A stretch of 64,000 nucleotides of DNA, from contig JAQFVV010000030.1 of NCBI GenBank assembly GCA_028023455.1, forward strand, positions 1,816,501 to 1,880,500. The letters run 5' to 3'. Below are positions 46,809-58,573 of this stretch, piece by piece. The stretch comes from Epiperipatus broadwayi (Eukaryota > Onychophora > Udeonychophora > Euonychophora > Peripatidae). Below the pieces are notes generated by a model. The model saw only the letters and a list, made by a program, of their open reading frames with translations, was not told the origin of the DNA and did no database searches. Both the position numbers and the translations under genes were made by a program. How positions within the stretch are numbered: position 1 is the stretch's first letter; each line of letters opens with the position of its first letter.

Positions 46809-49040
46809 AATAATTTTACTTTGTTGTAATTTTTAGTGAAGGCTTAAGACTAACCATATGATCTTTAAACATAAGGCTAGATACCATATTAATAATATTT
46901 TTTTCTTTACATAAAACCTGATGTACAATGAAATCAGAAATGAAATATTTAATTCTGAAAAATAATGTGATATTTTTAAATCCATGATTATAAAGTGTAT
47001 AGAGTGTGTATATATATAATTTAATGATTTCATTGTTTATATTATCATATGAGTAAAAGTTTATTTTATTGTCTTGGTCATTTTCCATGTAAACTCTGAA
47101 GATGGATACAAGGAAACAGAGAGGAAGATAAGAGGTGGACATTTAAAAAGGACATTGGCAAATATTAGTTCAATTGGATGGCTGATTGGGAAAGTAGCTG
47201 ATTAATCAAATTAGAGTTAAATAATATAAATAGGGCAAATAATAGTATTGAAGAAGATAGTAGAGAATTCAATATTGTAGACAATGAGAATGAAAATCAA
47301 GAGCCAAGTGGATGACTCAGATGAAGAACAAAGTCCAGAAATCACGTTCAAAGTATCATGAAAAATAGTATATGGGAAACAAGCAGCCATTATAGAAATG
47401 TTAAAACAAATGAAAAAAGATTCAAATAAAAACAAATTGGCACAAAACCAAGACAAATAATAAAAGGGTTGGCAGAGAACAAAAACAAATTTAAAAAGAT
47501 TCAGATAAAAACAAGAATAAATGTTAAAACACATTGAAGATTTGAAGCAAGAGATAAAACAAAGTAAGAAATATCTGACCAACCATCAAACATAGCAAGG
47601 AAAACAAGTGAAAAGCCTTACAAAGAACCAAGATCCAATTGAAGAAATGAAACAAAATGATGGAGAAAATCTGTTGAGGAAAAGATGGAAAATGCAAGAA
47701 GATGAATCAGAACATATTATAAAACACTCAGCTTGGAATACAGAAATTCAGAAAAATAAATAGTACAAATCTGTTGAGTCAAAAAGAAGGCAAAGAATAG
47801 AAAAAATAGGGATTGAGAAAAAAACAGTGATAGAAGATGGCAGGATAGGAAAAGCTGAAGATAGAAAATAAACAGGAACAAAATTTGGGAAAACAAATCA
47901 TAGATCTAATAAAACAAGTAGATGTAAATCACGATCACATGAATTGGGTTAATGCTGATTTAGAGTTTTCCATAGAGCATTAGTATAAACAAAAACCAGC
48001 ATATACTAAGTCTTTGTTTATTGATTTAATTCATGGAAAAATTTCTTCTGTATAGAAGGGATTTGCTTTGTATAGCAAGCAGGTAATGATTTTTCCAGAA
48101 ATTTTGATGAGCCTTTGTATGGCATAACAAACACTTATAGAATTAAAAACTACATTTCTTAATTTTATGGGATTAAGGATGATAGCAACATTTTAAAGAA
48201 ATTAGACAATCTTTAATGCATAATTCAAAGAATTCTGTATTAACATTAAAGTAATTTGTCAGAAGTTTACCTCATATTTATATTATGTTCAAGTTGGGAA
48301 ACAAAACTGTCATCAGCAGTTTAATCCATGGCAACTACAGTAGACAAAACTTCCAAAACTACAACAATTAGTTAAATCATCTATTTATTTGGTCCAGCCA
48401 TTTAGAGAGTATGTATTATACAGTGATTTTATTAAGACTGTCTCTAAAGAAAATTATATTTGAAGTAAGTATGAATCCTTTATAGGCACTATTAATAACA
48501 TAGAACTGATAATAAAGTGGAAAATGCACAAAGAAGATAAAAAATGACTGAACTAGGTAATCAGTCATATAACTGAGGAGAAAAATGGAACAAAATATGT
48601 ATTGTTGAAGACATGATTTACAAACCATCATTGACTTTGACAATATCCCAAAGAAAATACCAGATAAAATGTGGGCGGACTAACCCAAATCTCATACTGC
48701 CAATATACAGTCATCATACTTAAAATGGGCCACTAGACAAATACAAAAGTAGTTATAACCAAAGAAACTATTCACATGGTGCAATGGAATATGTGGAAAT
48801 AAACCCAGATCCAACTCATTCAAAGTAGCAAGTTCAAACTCAAATCTAAAAAATTAAAGAGAACTTCATGGGGTGCTCCCTATTGTGAGATTGTGGTTTT
48901 TTTTGTATGAGAATCTCAATAAGAATTTTCTATTTTGTTCTATTTTATAGATAATCATAGTAAGTGTAGACATTTTCTTTTATTATTTTTGATGGAACAA
49001 TGACAATATGAAGATAATCATATGAGCCTACATATAGTTT
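46809..49040 (+). mobile_element. Unidentified 2.2-kb repeated element, copy 1
   Basis: Related along its length to the copy at 55718-58350. The plus strand holds a decayed ORF starting near 47102 (MDTRKQR), a long Lys/Glu/Gln-rich, probably coiled-coil stretch, and a better-kept block (about 47900-48110: IDLIKQVDVNHDHMNWVNAD, YKQKPAYTKSLFIDLI). Further similarity (PFREYVLYSDFIKTVS, about 48400; a GAP-Y motif near 48870) continues to the end. I do not recognise the protein; a retroelement Gag-like or coiled-coil ORF is possible. Many stops and frameshifts are present. Confidence 0.6.
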
Positions 49041-49137
49041 CTTCATTGTGATATATATTTGGCTAGAACCATATCTGTTTCACTATAAACTCATCAACAC
49101 TCCTTTAACACTTTAAGCAAATAATTTTATTTATTTA

Positions 49138-49172
49138 ACAGTTTCGACTGTACTAGCAGTCTTCGTCAGATC
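49138..49172 (-). ncRNA. Hammerhead-like motif at PLE 3' end
   Basis: On the minus strand CUGACGA (49163-49169) is followed by one extra A, a 5-bp hairpin (GACUG/CAGUC, loop CUAGUA), then GAAAC (49141-49145) and UGUU. Hammerhead ribozymes are known in PLE terminal regions. The proximal stem I is not evident and the extra A before stem II departs from the canonical core, so this is hammerhead-like rather than proven active. Confidence 0.5.
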
Positions 49173-49908
49173 TACAACATAAAAAAATTAGATATAATAT
49201 TATATCAATACAACCAAAATTATTATTCTTCATATTCTCATATAAAATTATAATAAAACAAAATAATATAAAGCAAAAACAACTCAGTCCAAAACCTTTC
49301 AACCAAAATTTTCCCATATCTTTTAAAAAAACCCAAAACATAAAACCTAAACTATAAAAAATAATAATAAAAAATTTTTAATAATAAAAATATAAAAATT
49401 TCTTTAAAATCATTTTTAAATTATTTTTTAAGATTACAAGCAAATAAATGTATTAAAACAATTCAAATTTTATCATCAAACCATTAAAAACAAAACCCTT
49501 AAAACCCATTAAAACATTAATCTAAAAAATTAATACCAAAAATTATCATTTTTATCATAATTACATATATAAGACCAAAAACCCAAAATCAAAAATTAAA
49601 ATTAAAAAATAAACTTAAAAATAAAAATCAAAAAAATATTAAAAAATATTAAAAATCAAAAAACAAAAACCATAAACTAAAATCATTCTTTCCCCCTTTT
49701 TTTTTTTTACACTCTCATTTATACCCTACTTACTTCATTTTATACCTTCATACCATCCTTTCAATTCCCTTCCTCATATATACTCTAATACTCCCTACCA
49801 TCTTTACTTATTTAACTACCATCTTATAACATTTAATATCAATACAAACTTAACTATTTTACCTTAACTTTCCTTCTACCTTCACCTTTCCTCCATCTTT
49901 TTTTTTAT

Positions 49909-50097
49909 TATTAACCACTTCCCAACTTCCTTTCTTTCCCCATCAACTAGCTCCCCCTATTAACCACTTCTATTACTTAATTACCCTAACTCTTAATTCT
50001 TTATTAACCACTTCCCAACTTCCTTTCTTTCCCCCATCACCTAGCTCCCTCTATTAACCACTTCTATTATTTAATTACCCTAAATTTTAATTCTTTA
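49909..50097 (-). repeat. Tandem duplication in PLE 3' untranslated region
   Basis: Two adjacent units of about 94 bases (49909-50002 and 50003-50097), nearly identical, pyrimidine-rich on the plus strand, each beginning with ATTAACCACTTCCCAACTTC. They lie just downstream of the PLE stop codon. Confidence 0.9.
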
Positions 50098-50158
50098 CCC
50101 TATCAAGCTTTACATTTCCCCTCACTTAAATCATTCTAAACTTTTCTACTGTTTAATT

Positions 50159-51775
50159 TCACACTACCAAAGTCCTAATCCCTTTTTCTCTATTAATACT
50201 AGGCCTTATTCTCTTAATTAACAATGATTCTCTTATCTTCCTGTCTCTTCTACTGTTTGCAAAACTAATCATTTTTATACTTTCCTTCTCCAAATCATGC
50301 CCTGTCTCCATCATATGCACAAATACTGGTGAACTTTTTTCATACCTATGTTGCCTCAGCCTTGTATATATAGAGTTCTTTGTCTCACCCACATATTTAT
50401 TTCTAACCCCCTTATCCCTACACTTTTTACACTCTATCATATAAACCCCATTAACATAATTCCTCTCTTTATCTATATATTTATTATCCAAAACCTTCAT
50501 CAAATTTTTTCTCTTCTTATTCACTATTCTGTATTTCACATCATTTCTATATTTTACATTAAGCTTTTCAATTATACTATTAATTTTTCTAACTATTCTA
50601 TAATCATGTACTCTTATTCCTATATATTTGTTTTTCCTATCCCTTTTAATTACTCTTCTCTCATTCTCTTCTTCCTTTCTACATTTCCTTTCTACACTCT
50701 CAATATTCCTCTTTATTATCTTTTCTGGATACTCACTATCCCTAAACTCCTTAAATATCATATCTATTTCCTTTTTATAATCTTCTTTATCTCTGCAATA
50801 ATTATTTGCTCTAAATACTCTTGATGTTATAGAATTAATTTTAAATTGCTTATCTACATCAGACTCCCAATTCACTATATTACCCTTCTCCTTCTTTCTA
50901 AACACCCCTGTTCTCACTTTACACTTCCCTTTACTATACTCTTTTTTCATCATTATATCCAAATACACCAATTCATTATTCTTTTCCCATTCCATTGTGA
51001 ATCTTAACTTCTTATCCAACTTATTAACCTTATCATAATACTTTTTTACTTGTCTTTCAGTCTTATTAAATATCAATAAGAAATCATCTACATATCTCTT
51101 AATTAAAATTGGTCCATTTTCCTTCTTCACCATAGCTTCTTCCATATCTTGCATGTAAATATCACTCAACACTCCAGTTAATGCCCCTCCTATCAATAAC
51201 CCTTCTTTCTGTTTATAATAACTCCCATTAAACTGAAAAGTAATATCTCTACAACACAAGCTCATTAAATTTTCCAACACTTCTACTGGCATTTCTACCT
51301 CTTTCTCTCTATCCCTCCTATACTTGTCCACTGCCAACCCTATTGCTTTCTTTACATCTATATTTGTGTACATAGACACCACATCCATTTTCACCATTAT
51401 CAAATTATACCTCTCATATTTTTCCACCATTTCCCTAATTTCCTCCATCAACTGCCTATTATTTTTTATGAAAGCCACACTCTCCCTATTCACATACTTC
51501 CTAAACATCTTTCCCAAACATTTTGATACCCTATCATAATACGATCCTATACCATTAATCACTGGTCTCAATGGCACCCCTTCTTTATATATTTTTGGCG
51601 CTCCATAAATCTTCGCCACCTCACAATCCTTACTTACTATATTTTCCATTACTCCCCTACTTATTATTCCTTTATTATACAATCCTTTAACCATTCCATA
51701 TATCTTATCACTCTTCATCTTCGTATCATTCCTTCCTATTTTAACAAAAAATTCCTCCTTCAACAACTCTTCCAT
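50159..51775 (-). CDS. Penelope-like reverse transcriptase with C-terminal GIY-YIG endonuclease
   Basis: A 538-residue ORF carrying the catalytic part of a Penelope-like retroelement (PLE), which copies its RNA at a site nicked by its own endonuclease. Seen: RT motif A KMDVVSMYTNID (about 129-140), motif B GLLIGGALTGVLSDIYM (192-208), motif C RYVDDFLLIF (227-236) with the catalytic DD, then YLDIMMKKE. The C-terminal GIY-YIG domain shows GVYMIECKKC (443-452), with the CxxC pair usual in PLEs, YVG (461-463), RLRQH (472-476), TGHD (491-494) and a likely catalytic Glu in IRESL (515-519). RT and endonuclease motifs are all present with no internal stop, so this copy is young. The protein is Lys/Glu-rich, matching the purine-rich sense strand. 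The annotated Met is probably internal to a longer protein, because the conserved N-terminal part lies in the overlapping ORF upstream, one frame away. Confidence 0.93.
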   Translation of the reverse strand: MEELLKEEFFVKIGRNDTKMKSDKIYGMVKGLYNKGIISRGVMENIVSKDCEVAKIYGAPKIYKEGVPLRPVINGIGSYYDRVSKCLGKMFRKYVNRESVAFIKNNRQLMEEIREMVEKYERYNLIMVKMDVVSMYTNIDVKKAIGLAVDKYRRDREKEVEMPVEVLENLMSLCCRDITFQFNGSYYKQKEGLLIGGALTGVLSDIYMQDMEEAMVKKENGPILIKRYVDDFLLIFNKTERQVKKYYDKVNKLDKKLRFTMEWEKNNELVYLDIMMKKEYSKGKCKVRTGVFRKKEKGNIVNWESDVDKQFKINSITSRVFRANNYCRDKEDYKKEIDMIFKEFRDSEYPEKIIKRNIESVERKCRKEEENERRVIKRDRKNKYIGIRVHDYRIVRKINSIIEKLNVKYRNDVKYRIVNKKRKNLMKVLDNKYIDKERNYVNGVYMIECKKCRDKGVRNKYVGETKNSIYTRLRQHRYEKSSPVFVHMMETGHDLEKESIKMISFANSRRDRKIRESLLIKRIRPSINREKGIRTLVV

Positions 51776-52509
51776 TTTTTAATATATTCTTCTCTATACA
51801 TTACAACCAATTTTCCACCTTTATCTGACTTCATAAAAATTACATCTCTTTCATATTCCCTTTTAAGTTTTTTAACTTCATCTATCCTTATCTTTCTTTC
51901 CATCTGTTTCCTATTTTGTCTTACATACTTCATTTTATATACCATATTACCAATATCTTCTTTTAATTCATTCAGCCATTTTTTATCATTCCCATTCATA
52001 ACATTATACACATCTCTATTATCATAATAATATATCCCATATTTGTCCTCCAACACTCTCTGCACCATTTTTTCTACCCCTATTTGTAATTCCATAGTAT
52101 CTTCTCTGCTACTATCTTCATATGGAACATACTTCAATCCTTTGTTTATTATCCTTAAATGTTCTTCTTTCAATTTTATTAATGTCAAGTTACATACATT
52201 ACTTTCTTCATTTCTTTCTTCTCCTTCTACTTCTTTTCCTTCTCTTCTCATCAACTTATCCATCTTCTTCTTATGTCTTTCATTTGTCTTAGCATTTATA
52301 ATACCTCTCTTCATTTCAAACAAGTCTTCAAATAATTGTTCTTCTTTCCTATTAATTCTAGTCACCAGTTTCCTTTCCAAATCCTTAATATCTTCATAAA
52401 TCCTGTTTTTATTTCTATATCCAACTCTTATATATTCTCTTAATACTCTATTCTCCATATTCCTTATCAAGTCTTCTTTATTTTTCATCCTCCTCCTCAG
52501 AAAATACAT
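51760..52509 (-). CDS. N-terminal part of the same PLE protein, out of frame by one base
   Basis: A 249-residue ORF directly upstream of the RT ORF, overlapping it by 16 bases. It is highly charged and probably alpha-helical. Its C-terminal part has FMKSDKGGKLVVMYREEYIKK (residues about 225-245), the PLE segment that precedes the RT fingers (DKG..VVM...YI). In PLEs this runs directly into the residues encoded at the start of the downstream ORF. Here the reading passes out of frame at a run of six A (sense strand, about 51775-51780) and stops nine codons later. A one-base difference in this A run would account for the break. Mutation, assembly error or slippage cannot be told apart from one copy. 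The Met at 52509 is the first in the frame; no promoter or ribozyme is recognised upstream. Confidence 0.85.
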   Translation of the reverse strand: MYFLRRRMKNKEDLIRNMENRVLREYIRVGYRNKNRIYEDIKDLERKLVTRINRKEEQLFEDLFEMKRGIINAKTNERHKKKMDKLMRREGKEVEGEERNEESNVCNLTLIKLKEEHLRIINKGLKYVPYEDSSREDTMELQIGVEKMVQRVLEDKYGIYYYDNRDVYNVMNGNDKKWLNELKEDIGNMVYKMKYVRQNRKQMERKIRIDEVKKLKREYERDVIFMKSDKGGKLVVMYREEYIKKWKSC

Positions 52510-52560
52510 TTTAATATAGTTGAATTCATATTAGTTAGTTCACATTATTTCAAGTATTTA

Positions 52561-53559
52561 CTCTATAGAATGAACAACGGATCATAATTAAAATTGGAAT
52601 TGTTAAAAAAATAAAAAAACATTGAATTATTATATTTTTATTTTAAGTATGCAACTATTCGTCCAATGTTTTGAGAAATTGCTAAAAAGTAGATTAAAAG
52701 AAAGATATGAATTTAATTTAAATTAGTTTTAATATATAAAAAAAATTCTTTTAATTTCATTTTGATACAAAATATTATATTTTTGTTTAGTAGAGTATTT
52801 CTTTTGTTTTAATTTTGTTATCTAATCAAAAAATGTTTTGAATCCTTTCAGCCTTCTAAGAGATTAAAAGTAAAACAGATACAAAACTACTTAAACATAG
52901 TTACTGAAGTGATAAGTAATCAACGGAAGGTTAGAAGAATGAATTCATAGGGGGAAATAAGAAATTTTAGTTAAAGTAAGAAATTTTAATAAAGATAAGA
53001 TAAACTTAATTTAGTGTTATTATCAGGAAAATTTCTATTAATTTCCACAATCTTTTAATTAGAGAAATTTCCAGAAACCTTTTAATAAAAGAACCTTTTG
53101 GAAATCTTTTGTTTGAATTTTATGTAAAAACAGACTTAAATATGTTTTAAGGGTTCTTCATATCAGTTGTTTTAAAAGCTCTGCAGAAAAAACCAAAAGT
53201 GATAACTTAGAGAAGAGTGGATTGTTTTTCCAAAAATGTGTGCTGTTGATTCATATACTAAAGTTTCCACACAAAAATTATGTCAAAAGAAATATTTCTA
53301 CTATACAACTTAAAGAGTTTTACCATCATTAAGTCTCAGTAATTAACAAAGTTTATAAATAGAAGTAGAATGCTCTGTGAACAAAGAAGTTTCATCTACA
53401 AAATAAATGCATCAAAAGCAACCTGTGATAAGTGAATTAAAATGCTTTGTAAGTGAATACTATATCTGTAAAAATAAATGTACCAAAAGAATATCCTGAA
53501 ATAAAGAATAATTTTCAGTGAAGCTGTGCAACCCATATTCCTAAACATAGCATATGTTC
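52561..53559. other. AT-rich non-coding upstream of the PLE
   Basis: May include PLE 5' sequence, but no ribozyme core or repeat was found. Confidence 0.5.
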
Positions 53560-53825
53560 AGAATCCATACTTCTCCAACACTCACAATACATATTGCCAC
53601 ACATAGCAAGCTAGAGTAATCAATGAATGCCAGAAGGCTTGTGCATAAAATCCCCATCTAGTGCCTACTCATCCAATATCCCCAGACTAGTTTCTGGCTT
53701 GTGACCTTCGTCAGTAAGGAGCCTTGGATCTGAGAGCACTGTGTGGCAATATGTGTAGTGAGTTTTGCCTGTTTTAATAACAGTTTTAAGCAAGCATAAG
53801 AAATGGTAATCATGTGATGTTTATT
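53560..53825 (-). mobile_element. Family A element, minus orientation
   Basis: Head (AAACATCACATGATTACC on the minus strand) at 53825, tail near 53560. Contains a well-kept hammerhead-like core at 53679-53722. Target duplication not found. Confidence 0.75.
53679..53722 (-). ncRNA. Hammerhead-like ribozyme, family A
   Basis: Minus strand: stem I UCCUUA/UGGGGA, core CUGACGA (53708-53714), stem II GGU/GCC with the same basal A-A mismatch, GAAA, palindromic stem III ACUAGU, triplet GUC. Complete core. Confidence 0.55.
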
Positions 53826-55717
53826 GGATTTTTCAGCACATAAGTAATCAATTGTTTTGAACCATCCCCATAAATTATTGCATAGTAAAATGTCCATAAC
53901 TTGTATATATTTTCTTCTTTATAAATGCATAAACTTTCTTTTATTTTAGTAATCCCTTAATCCAAAGACCATGATCACATATGTTTTCTTGCATTTTTTT
54001 ATTATTACGTCAAAGTAATTTTTTCTTCTTTTATTATTGCTAGTATTAGAATATTTCTCTCACAATTACAATATAATATATAAATCTATATTCTATATGT
54101 ATCTTATTGAACAGTGAGCAACATTTGTGTGTTTATACTTTTCAAGGATAATAATCTTAGAATTTTTATTATCATAACTAGTTCATAATGAATAACTTCT
54201 AAAGGATTTAAATGTCTCACTTCTCTTACTATTTTGCTTGTAGTATATAATGTTTGAGTAGTTTAAAATTTATTATTCGATTAATAAATACAATAAATGC
54301 TGTAAAATGAGAAAAGTCAGTTATAGGATAGATGATAATAATTTTAGTAAAATAAAAGTTTTATCCAATAACAATTTAGCCATAATAGAATATTAAATTT
54401 GAATAAGAGTATTTAGTTACCCTTAATAAATGCTGACAATTTTTAAATTTAGTTAAATTATTCTTAATTCTCACGTAGAAAAAATGATAAATCTATAGCA
54501 ATACAAGAATGATTCAGTTCATATCAATAATCATTGGATGGACTGAGAACTATCTAGATGAATTATTTAATTGAATTATTTTTGGACATACTTTTTTTTA
54601 TTATAGTCAAGGGAAGAATTTTCCATGATGTGATAAGCTCACACTTATACATAATAGCATCATGTCTGTCATTGTGACATATAAGGAGGTATTTCTGTGC
54701 CTAGTCATTATAAGTATTAATTTTTAAATAATTTAATTAAGATTTAATAACAGATTTCAATCAATATCTTCTAATTAAAATGTCATCATATTTTTGTACC
54801 TCTCTATATTATTGATTTAAGCAGTGATACCTGTTTGATTATCTATCTGAATATTCTTTTATAGTTCCATGCAAAAGCTGGCCTATTATATGTTTATTAA
54901 CCAGATATTCCTTTTACAGACTAGTGTATCAATAATTTATATTGAATTATATTATTAGTATATAGGACGTCATACTCCTTTGCCAGACATATTATATCTA
55001 GAAATGTTTGAATGGGTGTATGCTAAGAAATGTTATAACTTATAGATTATTCCATGATTGTATTCATCTATGAATGTGGGGATTTATGTATGTTCTGAAT
55101 TCTAATTTGGCTATACTTTGCAGTTAAATTGTTCATGTATATCCTAGTTAGAGCCACATTATCCTTCCACGGATAATTGAAATGTGTGAGATTATACAGA
55201 TAATTTAATGCTCATATCTCAACCATTTAGTGTATCATAAAATGTAAAGTTAATAATGATTTGATAAAGCATGACTAGAGATGATATTGATAATGAAATT
55301 TTTTAGTATCCAGTCATGATAATTTATGAAATTAGTTAGCCTAAATTCAAATAATTATGATGCAAATTTAAAGTCAATATTGGCAGGCTGGTTTTAAACC
55401 TGGACTGAATCAATTGTAATATTTATTCATTGACTAATAAAAAATTATATAAATATATTATGTTCAGTTCATAATCTGATGCTATTGAAATAATACTGTT
55501 CATGAGAATACATAAAATATTATTAATGATTAGCCTGTATTTAAATCCCAAGTGTGTTATTTTTAAAGATGGCACACAACATGAAAGCTTGAAACTTAAT
55601 CACTTGGCCCTGAAACATATAACATACCCACTACTTTTTTTGTAATTTGGTGCTTCCAATATGAAGACTCAATTAATAACCATCTAACTATGAGATAGTA
55701 TTATTTCATGCATTAAA
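53826..55717. other. AT-rich non-coding
   Basis: No feature recognised. Confidence 0.5.
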
Positions 55718-55915
55718 TAAATTTTATTTTATTGTAATATGCAGTCAATGCTCAAAGACTAATCATGTGACTCTAAAACATAAGGCTATGTACCAAAATA
55801 ATAAAAAAATTTCTTTATATAGAAGCTGGTGTACAATAGGAAAAACAGAGATGAATGATTTAAATCTGAAACATACTGTGGATATTATTAAATGCATGAT
55901 CACAAAGTGTATAAT

Positions 55916-55933
55916 ATATATATATATATATGT

Positions 55934-55972
<39 letters not shown>
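55916..55972. repeat. (TA)n arrays
   Basis: Two TA runs split by TGTTAAA within copy 2 of the unidentified element. Confidence 0.9.
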
Positions 55973-55975
<3 letters not shown>

Positions 55976-56122
55976 GAGTATCTGAATTAAGTTCAGGCCC
56001 ATATGATTTTTTCAGTTGGAGAGCTGACTTTAAAGACATGTAGATGTCTAAAAGTTGCAGATCTTCTTCTAACAATTAACTTTTAGATAAATGCTTTGCT
56101 TGAGTTGGTTTTTTAAATCTAA

Positions 56123-56180
56123 TGTCCCAACTCCTCACTGAAGAGACCCATAGGTTGAAACTGGTCTGGGGATGGGGACA
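56123..56180 (+). ncRNA. Hammerhead ribozyme, family I (canonical core)
   Basis: The best match in the window. Outer stem I UGUCCC/GGGACA, internal loop, inner stem I UCCUCA (56132-56137)/UGGGGA (56167-56172), CUGAAGA (56138-56144), stem II GACC/GGUU with loop CAUA, GAAA (56157-56160), self-complementary stem III ACUGGU, triplet GUC (56164-56166). Every catalytic core base is present. The stem I internal loop and stem II loop are placed as in type-I ribozymes that use loop-loop contacts. Confidence 0.72.
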
Positions 56181-56271
56181 ATCCAAGATAAAAATGATTT
56201 GAATGTCTTCTCTTGTAGTAGCATTTATCATAAATAAAAAAAAAAGCTTGTTTAGAGCTATTAGCATGCTC

Positions 56272-56278
<7 letters not shown>

Positions 56279-56312
<34 letters not shown>
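56279..56312. repeat. (TA)n array
   Basis: About 17 TA units at the downstream edge of the family I insertion. Confidence 0.9.
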
Positions 56313-56315
<3 letters not shown>

Positions 56316-58573
56316 TTAATGATTCAATTGTTTATATTATCACAGGAATAATAGTTTGTTTTAATGCTGTTAATCATCTTCTATGTAAATATTAAAGATG
56401 GATACAAGGAAACAAAGAAACAGACAAAGGGAATCAGTGGATACTAGGTCAGTTGAATGGTTAATTGGGAAGGTAGCTGATTAATCAAAATAGTTATATT
56501 TAAGATGAATAATAATAATATTGAAGAAGAGATAATTCAACAGGGTAGATCATGAGAATGAAAGTCCAGAACTAGTAGATGAGTCAGACAAAGAACAATA
56601 TTTGAAACCATCTTCAAAATGCCAAGCAAAATAGTATATGGGGAAAAGCAACCCTGATAGAAATGTTAAAACAAATAAAAGAAGATTTGACACAGAGACA
56701 AATGAAGCATGATTCAGATAAAAACAAGAACAAATGTTAAAACACATTGAAGATTTGAAGTAGAAGATAAAACAAGTTAATGAATATATGACCAACCATT
56801 GAATGCAGAAAGGAAAACAAATGGAAGACTTTACAAATAACCAAGATGTAATTGGAGAATTCAAAGAAAAAGATAAAGAAAATCTTTTATTAGAGCTGAA
56901 GAAAATCTTTTAGAGAAAAATATGGAAGATAAAAAAAAATCAAAACATATAAGATACTCAGATCCAAATATAGAAATTGAGGAAGAAAATTGTATAATAC
57001 AAGTCTGTTGAGTCAGAAAAGAAGACAAACAGTGAACTAAAATTATTAGAAATTAAAAAAAATAGAGTTTGAGAAAGAACAGGTAATAGAAGATAACTCA
57101 AGACAAGAAAGAATGAAGATAAAAAATGAGACAGAACAAAATGTGGGACAATATACTATAGATCCAATAAAGCAAGTAGATGTGAATCATGGTCATGTGA
57201 ATTGTGTTGTTGCTGATTTAGAGCTTGATATAAAGTCTTGGTATAAACAAAAACCAGCAGATACCAAGACATGTTTTATTGATTTAATTGGTAGAAGAAT
57301 TTCTTGTGTAGAGAAAATATCTGTGTTGTATAACAAGCAGTTGATGATTTCTCCAGCAGTTTTGATGAGCTTGTGTATGGAATAGCAGATACAGAATTAA
57401 AAATAATATTCCTGAATTTTATGGGATGAAGGATGATATTAACATTTAAAGAAATTTGATAACATTGAATGCATAATTTGAAGAATTCAGTAGGAGCAAC
57501 AAAGTAGTAGTCAGAATTTACATTATGTTCAAACAAAACTATCAGCAGCAGTTTCATTCATGGTAATTGTAGCAGAAAAAAGTGCCAAAATACAAAAATT
57601 AGTAACATTATCTTGTGAGATTAATATTGCCCACCCATTTAGAGAATATGTATTATATAATGATGTTTTTATGATCATCTCTAAAAAACATTATATACCA
57701 AGTAAGCACAATCTCTCTGAAGGCACATAAAAAGATCTGAAAATAAAATCGGATAAAGATGAAAAACAGATTGAAATAGATGATCAGTCATACAAATTAG
57801 AAGCAAGGTTGAGAAACTAATGTAATATTGAAGAAATAGTCAGCTTACTAACAACCATTGACTTTGACAACATTCCAAAGATATTGTCAGATAAATTGTG
57901 AGCTGACCAACTTAAACCTTAATCTGCCAATATTCTGTCATCATACTTTCAAGATAGACCATCAGACAGGAGAAGCAATACAAGAAGGAGTAATCACAAC
58001 AAAAGAAGCCATCCATATGCTGTAACTGGCATTTGGAGATAAACTTATATTACACTCATGTAAAGGAGCAAAGTTCAAACACAAATTTGGAAAAGTAAAT
58101 AGACCTTCATAGGGTGCTCCCTATGATGGTGATTTTATGATGTAATTTTCCAGGAGAGACCTTAGAAAAAGCAAAAAAAAGGAGAAGGAGATGAATATTT
58201 TGTTGTTGTTGGATCTAATTCAAGATTTTTTTTTTCATTTTCCTTCTAGCTTCATTTGGAACTATAGTATGGGTATTTTTTTCTCTTTTTTGTTGTTGGT
58301 CAAACAATGGGATTATGAAGCATAATATGTGCACTGGCATATATTGACTTTACAGGAAAGTAAAACCTTTTTTCAAAACTACTAATTTGTAGGAGCTATA
58401 GTAGATTAAATATAGTCATTTTTATAAATAACGTACATGATCTTAAGTTGAAATTATAGCTATGTCTTAATATAGACATACATCACATGAGCAATTAATG
58501 TTTATGCATGTTTGTGGTATATCAAAATAAAATTTTCTTTTTAAGTCATTTTTTATTTTCTAAAACATTTTTT

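Larger units (their letters stand above)
49086..52560 (-). mobile_element. Nearly full-length Penelope-like element
   Basis: Contains the two overlapping PLE ORFs, a purine-rich 3' untranslated region (sense strand) with a tandem duplication, and a hammerhead-like motif near the 3' end. The downstream end is set near 49086 because the tail after the ribozyme resembles the tail of the PLE-derived palindrome at 21833-22069 (a TTAAAGTG-type block followed by a GA-rich stretch). The upstream limit is set where base composition changes. I found no target-site duplication, so both limits are approximate. Confidence 0.8.
55718..58350 (+). mobile_element. Unidentified repeated element, copy 2 with nested insertion
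   Basis: Second copy of the element at 46809-49040, starting MDTRKQRNRQ near 56398. Its open block 57113-57385 (IDPIKQVDVNHGHVNCVVAD, YKQKPADTKTCFIDLIGRRI) is the best preserved part and aligns with copy 1. The shared residues support real coding ancestry. It also has PFREYVLYNDVFMIIS (about 57640) and FDNIPKILSDK (about 57870). TA-rich repeats and a family I hammerhead element (about 55980-56280) interrupt the 5' part. Function unknown. Confidence 0.6.

Noticed and set aside
50348-50824. A 158-codon plus-strand open frame, with others at 51324 and 52043
   Set aside because: Antisense shadows of the PLE ORFs, which have clear RT and endonuclease motifs.
51755-51785. A canonical X XXY YYZ programmed frameshift site in the PLE
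   Set aside because: The A run does not give the standard heptamer in the zero frame; single-site slippage or mutation remains possible.
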